Shown here: positions 10,801 through 22,130 of the stretch, one piece after another
How the letters are laid out: each line of letters opens with the position of its first letter
Position numbering within the stretch: position 1 is the stretch's first letter
NCBI GenBank assembly: GCA_949130495.1
Contig: OX422207.1
Coordinates: 828,976,073-829,040,072 of the forward strand
DNA from: Sambucus nigra
Lineage: Eukaryota > Streptophyta > Magnoliopsida > Dipsacales > Adoxaceae
Reading direction: 5' to 3'
Length of the DNA stretch: 64,000 nt
Program-made: the position numbers and the translations under genes
The notes under the pieces: generated by a model
Told to the model about the DNA's origin: nothing
Database searches by the model: none
Seen by the model: the letters and a program-made list of their open reading frames with translations, nothing else

Positions 10801-11551
10801 CGAGCAGTAAAAGAGGATGTATAGCTCCTGTACTGCAGCAAGTATGAAGCAGACCTAACGTGCTCGTCTGCAACCTTCTGATGCAAACTCCAGATATGTT
10901 TTAAATGCTTGATATTAACTTCTGTTTCTTTTGGAGTTTTTCTCTTGCTGTCGACTGCAAACAAAAACATAGTGAAATATCAGTCATACATTTTGTCAAA
11001 CACAATGAAATCATAATTTCAAAAAACAAAATAAGATGAAAATAACCTATCCCATTGCCATATGGGGGGCATCTGGGACCCTCATATACTGCATCTCCAA
11101 CCAAAGGGGCATGTTGCCAATTTTTTATAACTACTCCATGTTCAAAATAATCCCTGTTAGCATCAGGGAGGTTGACTACTAGAGCCCTATTCAAAAATCT
11201 AGTTTTTAAATAATAAACATTGTCTAAAACAACCCATCTATAACAGTACATAATCTCAGGAATTCCTATACGAGTTCCATGAGTTTGATTTAACCTATAC
11301 ACCCCATTAACTATTCTCCATGTGTTGGGGGCTATTTTTGCAGGGACAACATCGAAATATTGACAGAACTCTAAACACAAAGGGTTTGGTGGAAAAGAAA
11401 ATCCACATTCAGCAATAAAGAGGCTAGGGAACCAATGTCCCTCAGCCAAATCAAAATAACTTGAAGGCTCAGAAAGACTTTCTAAAGTTACCCAAGAAGG
11501 AATAGAAAAGTCAGAACGGAATTTCTCAAGAGATTCGATAATATAAACCAT
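7884..11551 (-). pseudogene. Antisense four-exon accessory gene of element A
   Basis: Exons on the minus strand: 11551-11047, 10954-10278, 10192-9386 and 9215-7884, joined by GT...AG introns of 92, 85 and 170 bp. They stay in one frame for about 1,106 codons. Element B has the same exon-intron plan. Exon 1 resembles the putative gypsy-type transposon domain (FSFPPNPLCLEF, APNTWRIVNG). Exon 2 is Ser/Pro-rich with basic patches. Exon 3 is coiled coil plus GWDKGWNKG...FRDGWVAAL. Exon 4 has coiled coil, an RG-rich stretch (RGRGKGSRGRGR) and a conserved end (FWMAGYNEALFHLDDRIQN, GYKQGWLNALGVLKLEQGHYLWDY). Stops at 10009-10007, 9164-9162 and 8780-8778 break this copy. Function unknown; antisense ORFs are known in Tat elements. 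Confidence 0.82.
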
Positions 11552-11717
11552 GGTGAATAAAAAGAAATGAAGGATAAGGAAGAAAATCTTACAGGAAAAA
11601 GGAGATCTGTTGATAAACAAACGAAGAAAGGGATGAACGCACAGGAGAGAGAAAAGCTATAGAAAACTCGAAAGCAGAAATTGAAAAGGTAGAAGACGAT
11701 GGGATTGCCTCTGAGGC

Positions 11718-11724
11718 TTAAATA
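11718..11724 (-). promoter_or_regulatory. TATA-like box of the antisense gene in A
   Basis: Minus-strand TATTTAA lies about 170 bp before the ATG at 11551, within a block (GGCAAAGTATTTAAGC) matched in element B at 45505-45520. Conservation at the same distance in both copies suggests a dedicated promoter between the gene and the 3' LTR. No transcript evidence. Confidence 0.5.
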
Positions 11725-11969
11725 CTTTGCCTTGGGAAACGGCGAAAGAAATTATTACAAAAAAAAAACTATTACGCTACCGGCGGCTAAAAGGAAAAAA
11801 AGGGCACGAAGATCGAAGCGCTTATAAAAATGCAAAAAGGCGAATTCTGCGAATTTGGAAGGAAATTCAAATACGAAGAAAAGGCTCCTAAAACCCAAGA
11901 AGGTCATTTAATATTGCCATATACCGAGAAAGAATGTTCTATACTCCTCAAAGTTCGAAATATGAAACA

Positions 11970-11980
11970 TTGGGGGCTTC
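11970..11980 (+). other. Short polypurine-like tract of element A
   Basis: TTGGGGGCTTC lies directly before the 3' LTR and is also next to the 3' LTR of element B (45207-45217, minus). It occupies the plus-strand primer position, but it is short and interrupted by CTTC. Confidence 0.55.
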
Positions 11981-12547
11981 TGTTGATACCAAAATTACTA
12001 TGCTGATGTGGACGAATAATAAGAAGACACGTGTCAATCTACGTGGCACAATAGCAACGAGTAAGATCATTTCCCCGACCAACATACTCATTCCGAGCAA
12101 CAGGTGTCTTCCGAGGAACTCCATCCCTCCGAGAAACTCCAGCGCTCCGAGGAACTCTTGGATGATGAGCAACTAAGGCGGTCCGAGCTGCATCTCGACC
12201 ACAGCATTAATTGCCAGATAATCAACAGTTCAACTATTCATTGAATGGTTATCATCTTGACGCACACGTTTGAAGAGCATTAAATGAATTACCCTTTCAT
12301 ATGTGTATCATTTAATGTGACACCCTTTCATGTACAACCTAAGGGTTATAAATACCTTGTATCACCCTCATTCAAGGGGACCGGAATTTCTTGATAGCAC
12401 TTGTAATCGAGAATTCCCAAACACTCAGCAATAACATAATAGTGGACGTAGGCCATTCTTATAAGGCTGAACCACTTTAAAAATCTTTGTCTCATTTTAT
12501 TTATCTGTGATTGAATAATTAGAGCGATCTAATTTTTTACATCAACA
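11981..12547 (+). repeat. 3' LTR of element A
   Basis: 567 bp, TGTTGATACC...ACATCAACA, followed by the CTATG duplication. Differences from the 5' LTR include T/C at the 18th base, GAGG/GAGT, CATC/CAGC and GGCTATAAATATC versus GGTTATAAATACC. TATA box at 12347-12354, G-box at 12028-12033. Confidence 0.96.
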
Positions 12548-12994
12548 CTATGTTACCTTTGAAAACCAGTGAGAATGTGCAAGTGTATTAAAATAAGAAC
12601 CTAAACTTGAATCTCACTCGTGTTCCTGTTCAATACATTCCTAATGTACGCGTCACAATCATCGTTGATTTACTAAGCAAGTTCCTGAGTCGTTAGACAA
12701 ATTCCCATAATTAAGATACACTATTAGGATTATCACTCCCAGGTTTACCGATAAGATGTCAACTCCGCATCTAAGATGTGCACTTGAATTGCACTAGAAC
12801 CAAAATGTAGATCTTCTCTGATTTGGATGAACCCAACTCAGTGAAATTCCTACTAAGTCGAATTGATTGACATTGAATACAATATATTAAAAAATATATA
12901 AGGCACTTTAACAAGCATGATTATCATATCAAATGAACGCGACATGACTTTATTGGAAAATAATCAACATACATGGATTTAAGAAAAAAAACCA
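12548..12994 (-). repeat. Probable copia LTR remnant that received element A
   Basis: At 12987-13008 the minus strand reads a polypurine-like GTGGGAGATTG followed by TTGGTTTTTT, as seen at the 3' LTR start of many Ty1/copia elements. The segment down to 12548 and bases 1-98 on the other side of A would be the same LTR. No second LTR or coding region is in the window to confirm this. Confidence 0.4.
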
Positions 12995-14296
12995 ACAATC
13001 TCCCACTTTGTCTTAAATCCTTGTGCCTATGCATATAACACAAATCCCTGTATATGACTTTAAAAAGTCTTAGCTAATAAGATCTTTGTATAAAATGATT
13101 GTCCAGGTTGTACACATATGAAATGTTAGTCGTGACGACTTAGCCTTTTTACATGATCGCCCGTAAGAAATAATAGTTACGATCAATGTGATTTTTTCCC
13201 TTTTATGAGTCCTTGGTGTTGGGGTTTTATATTTAAAATCATGTATGGCATTGACTTTTTAGTCATGGTGTGCCAGGTTCATTTGAAATAAGAATCAAGT
13301 TTGTGAGAATGCCTTATGTTTATGTTTAAATATATCGTAGACAATTTGGTCAATTGGACTTAGTAGAAATCCTGATGAGTTGGTTTTCAAGTGATCACTA
13401 AAGATCAGAATTCTGAGACTAGTAAATTAAACAATTCAAAACCTCGATAGGGAGTTCACATCCTATTAGTAAAGTAGCGAGTGAAATCCAAGTAGTCTAT
13501 CTCAAACTAGGGGAACCTATCTGACGTTAAAAAACTTATCCCATACTTAAAAGAATATTGTGACTAGTACAAAGAATTTATTAAATAGGACCAAGAATTC
13601 AATTCATTTCTAGGTGATGGCTAGATTAGACTTATACAATCGAACAAGTTTGCAAAGGGTGCAGTGGTTATTAATTTTGAGGGTTATAAGGATTTGAATG
13701 CTTATACAATGATTGCTTTGATTTGTATGTGTGCGATTCAATCTTATTAAATCTAAATATATTGAAGTTGGAAAATTATTGTGTAAGTAGGTTTGAGATA
13801 ATAATTTAAAATAATCCGCTCTTAAGGAATATCTTAGATTATGATATCCCTTGATCAACTTATAAGTTTTATTTTACCAACAAACATGATCATTGGATTA
13901 TTTAATGATTTGTTGAGTATCAAATAAGTTTAGTCTAAGATCAATGAATAAATAAGAAGTTCGTCAAAAATCGATTAACGGTGAGTTCATTTAACTAAAA
14001 TGGCATTACATGCTTAACACGAGGAATCATATTATGTACCATAACAACTTTGCAAATGAGACCTCATCATTCGAGTAATCTTGAGATGATTAAATTGGAG
14101 TGAAGTCATGATTATTTAGTGAAATTAATTATCATTAAATGGAGAAAGAAAAGAAATTACGAGGACGTAATTTGGGATTTCCAAGTATCTATTCACTATT
14201 GAATTTATTTATTTAGTCAGGGGTTCCTAGTGCTGTCGATTTACCCAAATAGTGGGCTTATACTCTATATAAACCCAATTTTGCCCAAGCCTACTA

Positions 14297-14298
<2 letters not shown>
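12995..14298. other. 1.3 kb without a recognisable gene
   Basis: A+T-rich sequence with frequent stops in all frames and no domain I recognise. If the LTR call at 12548-12994 is right, the left end is internal sequence of that minus-strand copia element just before its 3' LTR. Confidence 0.4.

Positions 14299-14376
<78 letters not shown>
14299..14376. repeat. (TA)39 microsatellite
   Basis: 78 bp of uninterrupted TA next to the left end of the fold-back element at 14377. Its apparent Tyr-Ile ORFs on both strands are meaningless. Confidence 0.97.
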
Positions 14377-14379
<3 letters not shown>

Positions 14380-14768
14380 CCAGGCTCTAATTCAGACGCA
14401 ACTTGCAGATTTAACTTGCGGACGAATTTTCGTGTATTTTTTAAAAATAGCAAACAATCAAATTTCAACTTTATTTTTTTTGTGGTAATTAAACATTTCA
14501 AGGGACCCCTGTAATAAAAATCAGCTCAAAATGAAATGTTTTACTATTTTTAAAAAATCGGTCAAACATATGTCGGTTTTAAAGAGCTTTAAAAATTGAC
14601 ATATGTTTGACCGATTTTTTAAAAATAGCAAAACAATTCATTTTAAGCTTTTTACTCCCTTGGAATGTTTAAATACCACAGAAAAAATCAAGTCGAAAAA
14701 ACGTTTCTTACTATTTTTAAAAAATACGAAAAAATCCGTCCGCAAGTTGCATCCGCATTTGAGCCGGC

Positions 14769-14771
<3 letters not shown>
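14377..14771. mobile_element. Fold-back (MITE-like) element with long inverted arms
   Basis: The left arm (CAGCCAGGCTCTAATTCAGA..., then CTTGCGGACGAATTTT and ATTTTTTAAAAATAGCAAA) is matched in reverse complement by the right arm (TACTATTTTTAAAAAATACG, AATCCGTCCGCAAGTTGC, GAGCCGGCCTG). The centre, about 14550-14625, is a nearly perfect hairpin (CGGTCAAACATATGTC ... GACATATGTTTGACCG). No coding capacity. TA repeats on both sides fit a TA target that expanded later, but that is inference. Confidence 0.75.

Positions 14772-14839
<68 letters not shown>
14772..14839. repeat. (TA)34 microsatellite
   Basis: 68 bp of uninterrupted TA between the fold-back element and the LTR that starts at 14840. Confidence 0.97.
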
Positions 14840-14841
<2 letters not shown>

Positions 14842-15925
14842 CCACCGAGTCAACACTTTCCAAATTTTAATCTTACTTAAGTGAGCATGCAATATTATAA
14901 AAATGAAAGAAGAAAGCACAACCACAACACGCCGATATACGAGGAAAACCCAAATGGGAAAAACCTCGGATGACTAGTCCTACACAAATCCACTACGAAT
15001 ATGGTTTTACAAAATAACACAAAAGACTTATAGACTTGACACAATAGGACCCGTTGATTTCGTTATCAATACCCCCGTCCGTAGTACACAAAAGGCCAAT
15101 GCGCTGCATAACACCTCTAGTGACTCGGTATCCACCAAAAGCTAAAAGTCGTCTCCAATCCAAACTTGTGCGGAGATCCACCGTGCACAACCAGGGATGA
15201 ATGTATGAAATGATGTGTTTGGGGGGTTTTGGTTCTTGAAAAATGATCAAAAGATCACATAAAATTGTTGGAGACTTTTATGAAAAATGATATGAATTTT
15301 CTCTTCAAGTTCAAGAAGTTTACAAGTGTCAATTTTCGTCCTTTGGTGAGTTACTTGAGTGAAAGAAGTGGACTAAGGAAATTATGGACAAAAACTGCAC
15401 GAAATTTTAAATTTTTCAAAAAAAATGGTGATTCAAACGACTTAACAGTCTCGTTCGAACGACATTATTTGAATGAGCTTGTTATGAGAATTCAGACAAA
15501 GATGTAAGGGGATTCGTTTGAAAGTCGATCGAACGACATTATTTGAACGAGACTTCGAACGACAATTTAGATAACTTCATAAGAGAAGTCATTTGAACAT
15601 ACTCATTCGAACATGCTCATTCGAACGACCTGGGGAATTTTGCAAAATGAAATTTAATTTAAATGGCTTAAATTGATTTGAAAATTCCATCAAAAAGCAT
15701 TTAAAAAAATTAAAAATTTCTCCAACAACATAGAAATGAACCGGGTCATATACCTTTGGGAAAAGAGCAATCATAATCGGTTTAATGAGAGATGAAAAAT
15801 CGGATGCTCAAAATATTCATCAATGATAAATGTATGACACACAATTACACTAAATGTTTTTTCTTACGGAATTAGCCAATACTACAAATGGACTCCATTG
15901 GAAATTTGTCTTTATAAATATCCCC
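14840..15925 (-). repeat. 3' LTR of copia element E
   Basis: It aligns with 61250-62353 from GGCCACCGAGT...ACTTTCCAAATTTTAATC through to AATTGGAAATTTGTC with many substitutions. Shared landmarks include CGATATACGAGGAAAACC and a block rich in TTCGAACGA-like motifs (15420-15630). The left end is lost in the (TA)n tract; the right end is approximate. Confidence 0.8.
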
Positions 15926-16554
15926 TTTTACTATTCCGGAAAAAAACATGAAATAAAAAATATTAAATAAAATGACTCTGAATTTGCTAAGCCATGCCGC
16001 CAAGCCGGTCCTAATGCCCATCCCCACCCCCACCCCAAAAAAGACAGACTGACTCAATTGATTACAAAGTTGCGTCTTTGAACAGAGTCAAGAAGCTGGC
16101 AATAAATGGACTACACACATGAAACAATCAAACATATAAAACACATCGGTAAATTAAGAGTAAAATAGCCCAATTTTCTAGGCTACCCCTAAACATGTTC
16201 TCCCCTTTTTGTTCGAAAAAAACAAAGAGATAGAACTAAACCTACAATGTTAGTGAGTAGAGCATGAACCAAAAGATAGATAATAGAATGGCGAATAGAA
16301 TCAAGAGAATATTTACAAAATACGAACTAAAGACAATCATCCACAAAACAATATAGCATAAGATGAATTAAACATGTGGTGATTAACATTATAGACATAA
16401 GATCCAAGATGTTCCATCATAAACACAACAGTATCTAAAAAGAAAAATTGGAAAGGGAAATATAAATATCTGGTACAAATGCGAGCAATACGTAAAGAAA
16501 ATAAAAATCTCTCTCTCATAAGTACATAAAGCGAAACAACTAAAATAAAATAAA
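15926..16554 (-). other. Untranslated 3' region of element E
   Basis: No ORF. Minus-strand AAAAAGGGGAGAAC near 16211-16198 is a polypurine-like tract that resembles AAAAAGGGGGAGAAC in copia element D (44563-44577). Both are followed by a CATGTGTGTAG motif, supporting common descent of the two copia elements. Confidence 0.55.
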
Positions 16555-17822
16555 TCATGCTACTGGAACATCGGTAGCATCGTCACCAGGAGTGGATTCG
16601 GTACTGGAAGATCCTGCACCATGATGCATCTCAGAGCGACGTAGCTCCTCAAAATGCTCCATTAGAATGGAGTCTCGCCTAGCCTCAGCCTCATCCCAAT
16701 GAGTCTGGGCCTCCTTGTTACGAGCCTGAGCCTCCTTGGCTCTCTCTCGGTCTCTCTGCATAGTAGCTGAGAGCTCCTACAATATAGCTCTATCTTGATG
16801 CTCCTCTTCCTGAATCTGCTCAACCTGTAAATGCACATACCTAATATCCTCCGACTCTATGTGTGTGTGCGGGGGGGGGGGGGGGGGGGGATGACGAAAG
16901 GTAGAGGGCCTAGTTTAAGCTAGAGTGATAGAGGCTGCAAAGTGTGATGGCTCGAAGAGGGATGGATTGGGCTGAGGTGCGTCTCGAGGAAGGTGATCGA
17001 GGGAACGAACAGTAGAGGATCTATCGATGGTCTGATAGCGTGTGACAGGAACATTCAATGGAAGGAGGGGGAAACTGACCTCTAAACAGTGGCGATTAAC
17101 TATGACCGCAAAAGGGTAAGGCTTGTCTAACTAGATTAGAAGGAGATATACGAACAGCCTTAAGAACTCCAAAAATGAAAGCGGGAAGGTCAATGGAAGC
17201 CCTAATGCTAATAGCGTACATCAAATCCACATGATCCTTGGAAATTTGAGTGTGGTTTGCACGTGGAAGAAATAAGGCACACACGATCCAATTAAGGATA
17301 AAAAAATACCCATGTAGGTTCTTAAGATATAAAGTGGTGGTACCCGACTTGAACACGAGACAAACAGTCTTAAGAAAAAGGCGAAAAACAAGCCTAGAAT
17401 TTAGGGCCCAAGGAAAGGTGGGGTTAGGGACATGGAACAAACCTGTGATATGTGCAATTGAGTCGGGGGGTGATAGTGATTGCCCTACCACGGACTGTGG
17501 AAGCTAATCTGCTCTCAGTCACAAGCATACCAAAGAAAAACTCACAAATGAGATTGGGATAAATGGGGTCGCGAAGATTAAAAATAGGATCCCAACCTAG
17601 AGTAGTAAGCCAGGTGTAAATGATATTGCCAAAAAGCGAGGCTAGGTCGATAATTTTTTCGCAAACAAAAGACCTAGTCATAAATCCTAAGGTGTGATAG
17701 AGTGTATGGTTAGAATGGGTCATTTAACAAAGTCGTAGGTTGGGGATGGATGCATTGTCACTTAAGGATTGATCCTTATTGGATGAATCTACACGACGAG
17801 AGCGCCTACCTCCTCTAGACAT
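16555..17822 (-). pseudogene. Envelope-like ORF of copia element E, broken
   Basis: The start is set at ATG 17822-17820 (MSRGGRRSRR). The body has a GW..IF, YP.LI.EF, VRG..I.I.P, I..ITG pattern (about 17650-17455), then SKDHVDLMYAISIRASIDLPAFIFG (about 17240-17165) and LPFCGHS. This order matches the putative plant transposon / envelope-like proteins found between pol and 3' LTR in SIRE-type copia elements. A charged coiled coil (RERAKEAQARNKEAQ, 16755 on) and an acidic Ser-rich tail end it. A stop lies near 17725, a frameshift near 17455, and a C20 run on this strand (16890-16871) disturbs a Pro-rich stretch. Its role in plant elements is not established. Confidence 0.65.
16871..16890. repeat. 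G20 homopolymer
   Basis: Twenty uninterrupted G, preceded by (GT)4 and a C. It falls in the Pro-rich part of the envelope-like pseudogene. Its length may be partly a sequencing or assembly artefact. Confidence 0.9.
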
Positions 17823-18415
17823 ATGGATGTGAGAAAAGGAAACTGCAACCTACCCAAAAACAAAACAAACAAACTTCAATAACGCTAACAAAACTAACAA
17901 CACCAACAAAATCCCATACTCTATTCGTAGTAAGAAATAGAAACATATAAAGCATATAAAAAAAAGGAATGCCATGAATTTTTGACAAGAAAAAAATAAA
18001 GCTTTGAAAAACAATGTCAAAAAAATTCATGAGATAGCATCTAATAGGGGTAAACAAGAAAAGTTTATGGAAATTTTTTTTATACGTAATAAATTATATA
18101 GATAACATAGCCCCAACACAAATTGCTTGAGATTATATGAAATGGGTACGAAAAAGAAAACCCAAAAATGTTGTATCTTGTGAAAAATATACCCTAATCA
18201 TATATGCTCAATCAATTTAAAGAAAAATAAAAGGGATGAAAACTAAGAAAATACCTGATAAAAACTCTGGACTAGAAGAATCCAAGACATTGAGAGTATG
18301 GTGGAGTGGTCGAACATGGAGAATGGTGGAGGAGAGTAGAGGGGAAATGGGAAGTGGAAATATGGAGAGAAGAGAGGGAAAATGGGGAGAGTGGAGAAGA
18401 GGCGCGATTTTATCT

Positions 18416-18456
<41 letters not shown>

Positions 18457-19715
18457 GTAATGAAACGACATGAAGAAATGAACTGAACCACCCAAAATAA
18501 ATCCCGATCGCTTGAACGAATTTCAAAAATCTGATTCGAGCACCGTCATTTGAACAACATACTGACTACATTTCGAACGAAAATCAGAGCATACCAGGGC
18601 TATGCTTATTTGAAATATCATTCGAATGATAAATCGAACGAGAACACAGTCTTAAAAAACATTACAAAAATAAAAAAAAATTGCAAAAATACATAGTATA
18701 AAGGCCTGAAAAGGTTAGAAACACATAAAAGTTGATTTTTCAATTGTCCTAGGTAACGTAGACATATTCTAACCACGGAAGTGGAATGAATGGGAGTGAA
18801 CAATGCGAATGAGATAATTACCTAAGGCAACGTACACGTGAAAAATGCCAAATAATATATTAACACAATATACACTCAAATATGACTTGTGACTATAAAT
18901 GTAATACGACTGGACAATACCCACAAACGTAAAAATGCATAGAAGATTAATGATTCTCTGGCCAGTAGCGTCATATAGAGAAAGCAATATAGCTATTTAA
19001 TGTGCACACCCATTGATCATCAACCTATGTCTCCCATAAATATCAAATATTCTTTTGAATTCTTTCTTTAAAAAGATCAAATATGCTAAACTATGTTGAC
19101 CTTGGCTACTTTTTTCAATGCCACACCTTTTTAGGCTCTTTTTCTTTTTGCAAATGGAGTATATTCATGCAAAAACATTATTATTTTTGTAGCCCGAGTC
19201 GATTTCTAAACAAAACTTAACTGGATGAATATTCTTTTATTTTTTCAAATCCGGGTATTGGATTTACTTGCATAAAATCGATTGCTTATAGAATGCGATG
19301 ACACAATTGATAAGATAACACCTTACTTCACCTAGCGTATGCAAAGTGACGTAGACATCCACAAGATTATGTGAAAGATGAGTGAACGAAATGCAAATAT
19401 GTGAGGCAATTATAGAAATATATATCATAAACAAGCATTAATGCACACAAGTAAGAAGAAGTCTGGACTAGCTACTCATGGAAAGCCACATGGACATGAA
19501 ATGAATTAGTAATCCGAAAATATCACAAACATAAACTATATCGAAAACAGTTTTATGAAGGCCTTTCTACTCAAAGAAAAATGAAAATATTTTTGGAATG
19601 TTTCAAAAATATATGTACAAAATATAATCTAGTTCATAGGCAAAGAGATAGACACGAGTCTCAACCTAAACTATATAAATGACTCCCGAAATTAGTCAAC
19701 ATTTGTCTCTTGCTC
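17823..19715. other. 1.9 kb non-coding segment inside element E
   Basis: Lies between the envelope-like ORF and the end of RNase H. It contains a (GA)n tract at 18417-18451 and a cluster of diverged TTCGAACGA-like motifs at 18510-18640 resembling those in the copia LTRs, so a decayed LTR insertion is possible. No protein domain seen. Confidence 0.45.
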
Positions 19716-20930
19716 ATCCAAGAGACAAGTGCACTACGAAAATAGAAATATCCGCCAGATGTTCTTTTACATTCATCAACATCTCCTTCCCAATCAGCAT
19801 CCAAATATGCCGACAGACAATCATTAGTGTCTAGGGAATACCAAATCCCAAAATACAGGGTCCCACTAACACATTTAATAATGCGTTTGATGGCAAGTAA
19901 ATGAGACTCTTTTGTGGCGGATTAATATTGGGCACAAACTCCTACACTAAAGGAAATATTCGAACGACTAGCGATTAAGTAAAGTATACTACCTATCGTA
20001 CTCCTAAAAAGAATGTGTTCTACATCCTTTCCTTCTATGTCTTTACTAAGTTTAATAGAAGAACTCATTAGAGTACGTGCATATTTGGCGGATTCTAGAT
20101 TAAATTTCTTCACAAGATCTTTTGCATACTTAGTCTGGGATAAAAATATCCCACTATCGAGTTGACACACTTGAAGATCTAGGAATAAGGTGAGTTCGCC
20201 CACCATACTCTTCTCATATTCATTTTGAATTTCTCTCTAGAAGAGTTGAGTTTGCTTATTACATGTGTATTAGAAAACTATGTTGTTGGCATACACTTGG
20301 GCAACTAAGATCTCATTCCCATCTTGGTGAACAAATAACGTCATATCGTCTCCCCCTCGGGAAAAGTTACGAGTAAGGAGATAAGAAGTAAGCCTCTCAT
20401 ACCAAGCACGAGATTCTTTCTTCAAACCATATAGATCTTTCTTCAAATAAAAGATGTGATTTAGATACTTAATGTACTTAAACCCTTTAGATTGTTCCAC
20501 TTAGACTTCCTCCTGAAGAATGACATTTAGAAATGTACTTTTGACATCCATTTGATAAAGTTTGAGCTTAAGATGACATGCTATGGATAGTTAGAGATGA
20601 ACAAACTCTAACCTAGAAACTTGATCAAATGTCTCATCAAAGTCAACACCTTCTATTTGGCTATATCCTTGGGCAATTAACCGAGCTTTATTCTGAACAA
20701 TGACACCAGTTTCATCCAATTTATTTTTAAAAATACATTTGGTACGAATGACGTTAGTATCACTAGAATAAGGAACTAATTCCCAACCATCATCTTTCTA
20801 AAATTGAAGCAACTCTTCTTTCATGGAATTAATCCAATATTCATCTTTTAGTGCTTATTTGAAATTTTTAGGTTTGATTTTAGATGTATAACACAAATAA
20901 GTAACCTCATTTTCTAATTCCTCCCTAGAC
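19716..20930 (-). pseudogene. Element E reverse transcriptase and RNase H, broken
   Basis: Minus-strand RVT_2-type copia RT: YGLKKESRAWYERLTSYLL at about 20440-20385, then the catalytic box, which reads YANN (about 20290-20279) instead of YVDD/YADD. RNase H-proximal sequence follows: FLDLQVCQLDSGIFLSQTKYAKDL, SRSNISFSVGVCAQY and YLDADWEGD. Several stops and frameshifts occur. Recognisable similarity stops at a VSW motif near 19716. Loss of both catalytic aspartates makes this RT inactive. Confidence 0.85.
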
Positions 20931-22130
20931 TTGACACCTAATTCAGGATACCCAATAATTTTGGAAGGGTCATGACATTTACGAACCCAGAGATATGGAT
21001 TATTTTTCTCAATTGTGCGGTCCACCGACTCATTGTGAGACTCAATGTATTCAAAACTGGGAGGTGCGTCACACTCATAATAGAAATCTTACTATTATTA
21101 ACAAATATATTTAGAGCATCATCTTTTATGACAACATTTATTGATTCCATAACTTTTGAACTTGCAAAGTTTTAAACTCTAAAAGCTCTACTATTCTGTG
21201 AATACTCTAGGAAAATACCTTCATCACTCCTCGAGTTGAATTTACCTAGAATCTCTCTGTCCCTAAAAATGTATCAAGGAATCCAAAAGACTCAAAAATA
21301 GGCTAGGTTGGGTTTCTTGAAGGTTCGCAATTCATACGGAGTTTTATTAGTATTAGGATGCAAGTATACCCTATTCACATTTCGACAAGACGTTCTTATC
21401 GCTTCTACCCAAAACCTACGAGGCACTTTCATACCAATGAACATGGACCTTGCCATTTCTTAGATCGTTCGATTATTCCTCTCAACTATACCATTTTGTT
21501 ATGGAGTTCAAACGACCAAAAATTCATGTTTAATTCCATCTTCATCACAAAAGGCATTCACATCAGATTCCTTAAATTCAGTTCTATTATCACTTTTAAA
21601 CCGGTTTATGGTGACACTATATTGATTTTTAAGGACTTGACATTTAACCATTAGAAATTCAATAGCATCAGAATTTTCTTTTAGAAATCCTACTATAAAA
21701 TATCTTGAAAAGTCATCTACCATCACTAGGATATATCTCTTTCCTTCTATACTCTCAGTACGAATGGGACCTTTAAGGTCCATGTGAATCAATTCTAAGA
21801 CATGATAGGTGTTTACAGAGTTCAACTTCTTATGAGGGCTCTTAATTTACTTTCCAAGTTGACAAGTTCTGCAAATTGAGGAGGTTGGTTTTCCTAAGGT
21901 TGGTAAGCCACGAATTAGGTATTTCTTCACTAGACGATTAAGATCCCTAAAGTTTACATGACCTAGACATTGGTGCCAAAGATCAGAATATGAGACCTTA
22001 GCACTGTTGCAAATGAAATAGGACTTTAGAACAATTCCATAACAATTATCACTAGTCCTTACACCTTGTAGAATAGCCTTACCCGATTTATCATAAACAA
22101 TGAATTCTAATTGGCTAAACTTAACTGCTA
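20931..22130 (-). pseudogene. Element E GAG-pre-integrase and integrase, broken
   Basis: GAG-pre-integrase motif WHQCLGHVNFRDLNRL with CRTCQLGK lies at about 21990-21860. The integrase core has HMDLKGPIRTESIEGKRYI and VMVDDFSRY (ORF 21825-21508) and FKSDNRTEF for the second Asp; the Glu region (NGIVERNNRTI) follows near 21480. About half a dozen stops interrupt the frame. The C-terminal part (20931-21300) is poorly conserved. Confidence 0.85.

Larger units (their letters stand above)
99..12547 (+). mobile_element. Element A: complete Tat-type Ty3/gypsy retrotransposon
   Basis: Both LTRs start TGTTGATACC and end ACATCAACA. The flanking 5-mers at 94-98 and 12548-12552 are both CTATG, a perfect target-site duplication. 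Between the LTRs lie a primer site, gag, protease, RT, RNase H, a second archaeal-type RNase H, integrase, a tandem array, an antisense gene and a short polypurine tract. The dual RNase H, large size and antisense accessory gene are known hallmarks of the Tat lineage. Gag-pol reads in one frame once a 1-bp deletion near 2648 is allowed for, but it carries six in-frame stops (1035, 1401, 3278, 3473, 4418, 5426), so the copy is non-autonomous as it stands. Elements A and B are the same family. Confidence 0.96.

Noticed and set aside
14298..14925. ORFs with long Tyr-Ile runs on both strands
   Set aside because: They are translations of (TA)n microsatellites and change with repeat length.
16555..17822. 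Host nuclear gene
   Set aside because: The domain pattern, broken frame and position between copia pol and 3' LTR fit an envelope-like ORF better.
18217..18495. Ser-Leu-rich or Glu-Arg-rich small ORFs
   Set aside because: They come from a (GA)n tract and have no other support.
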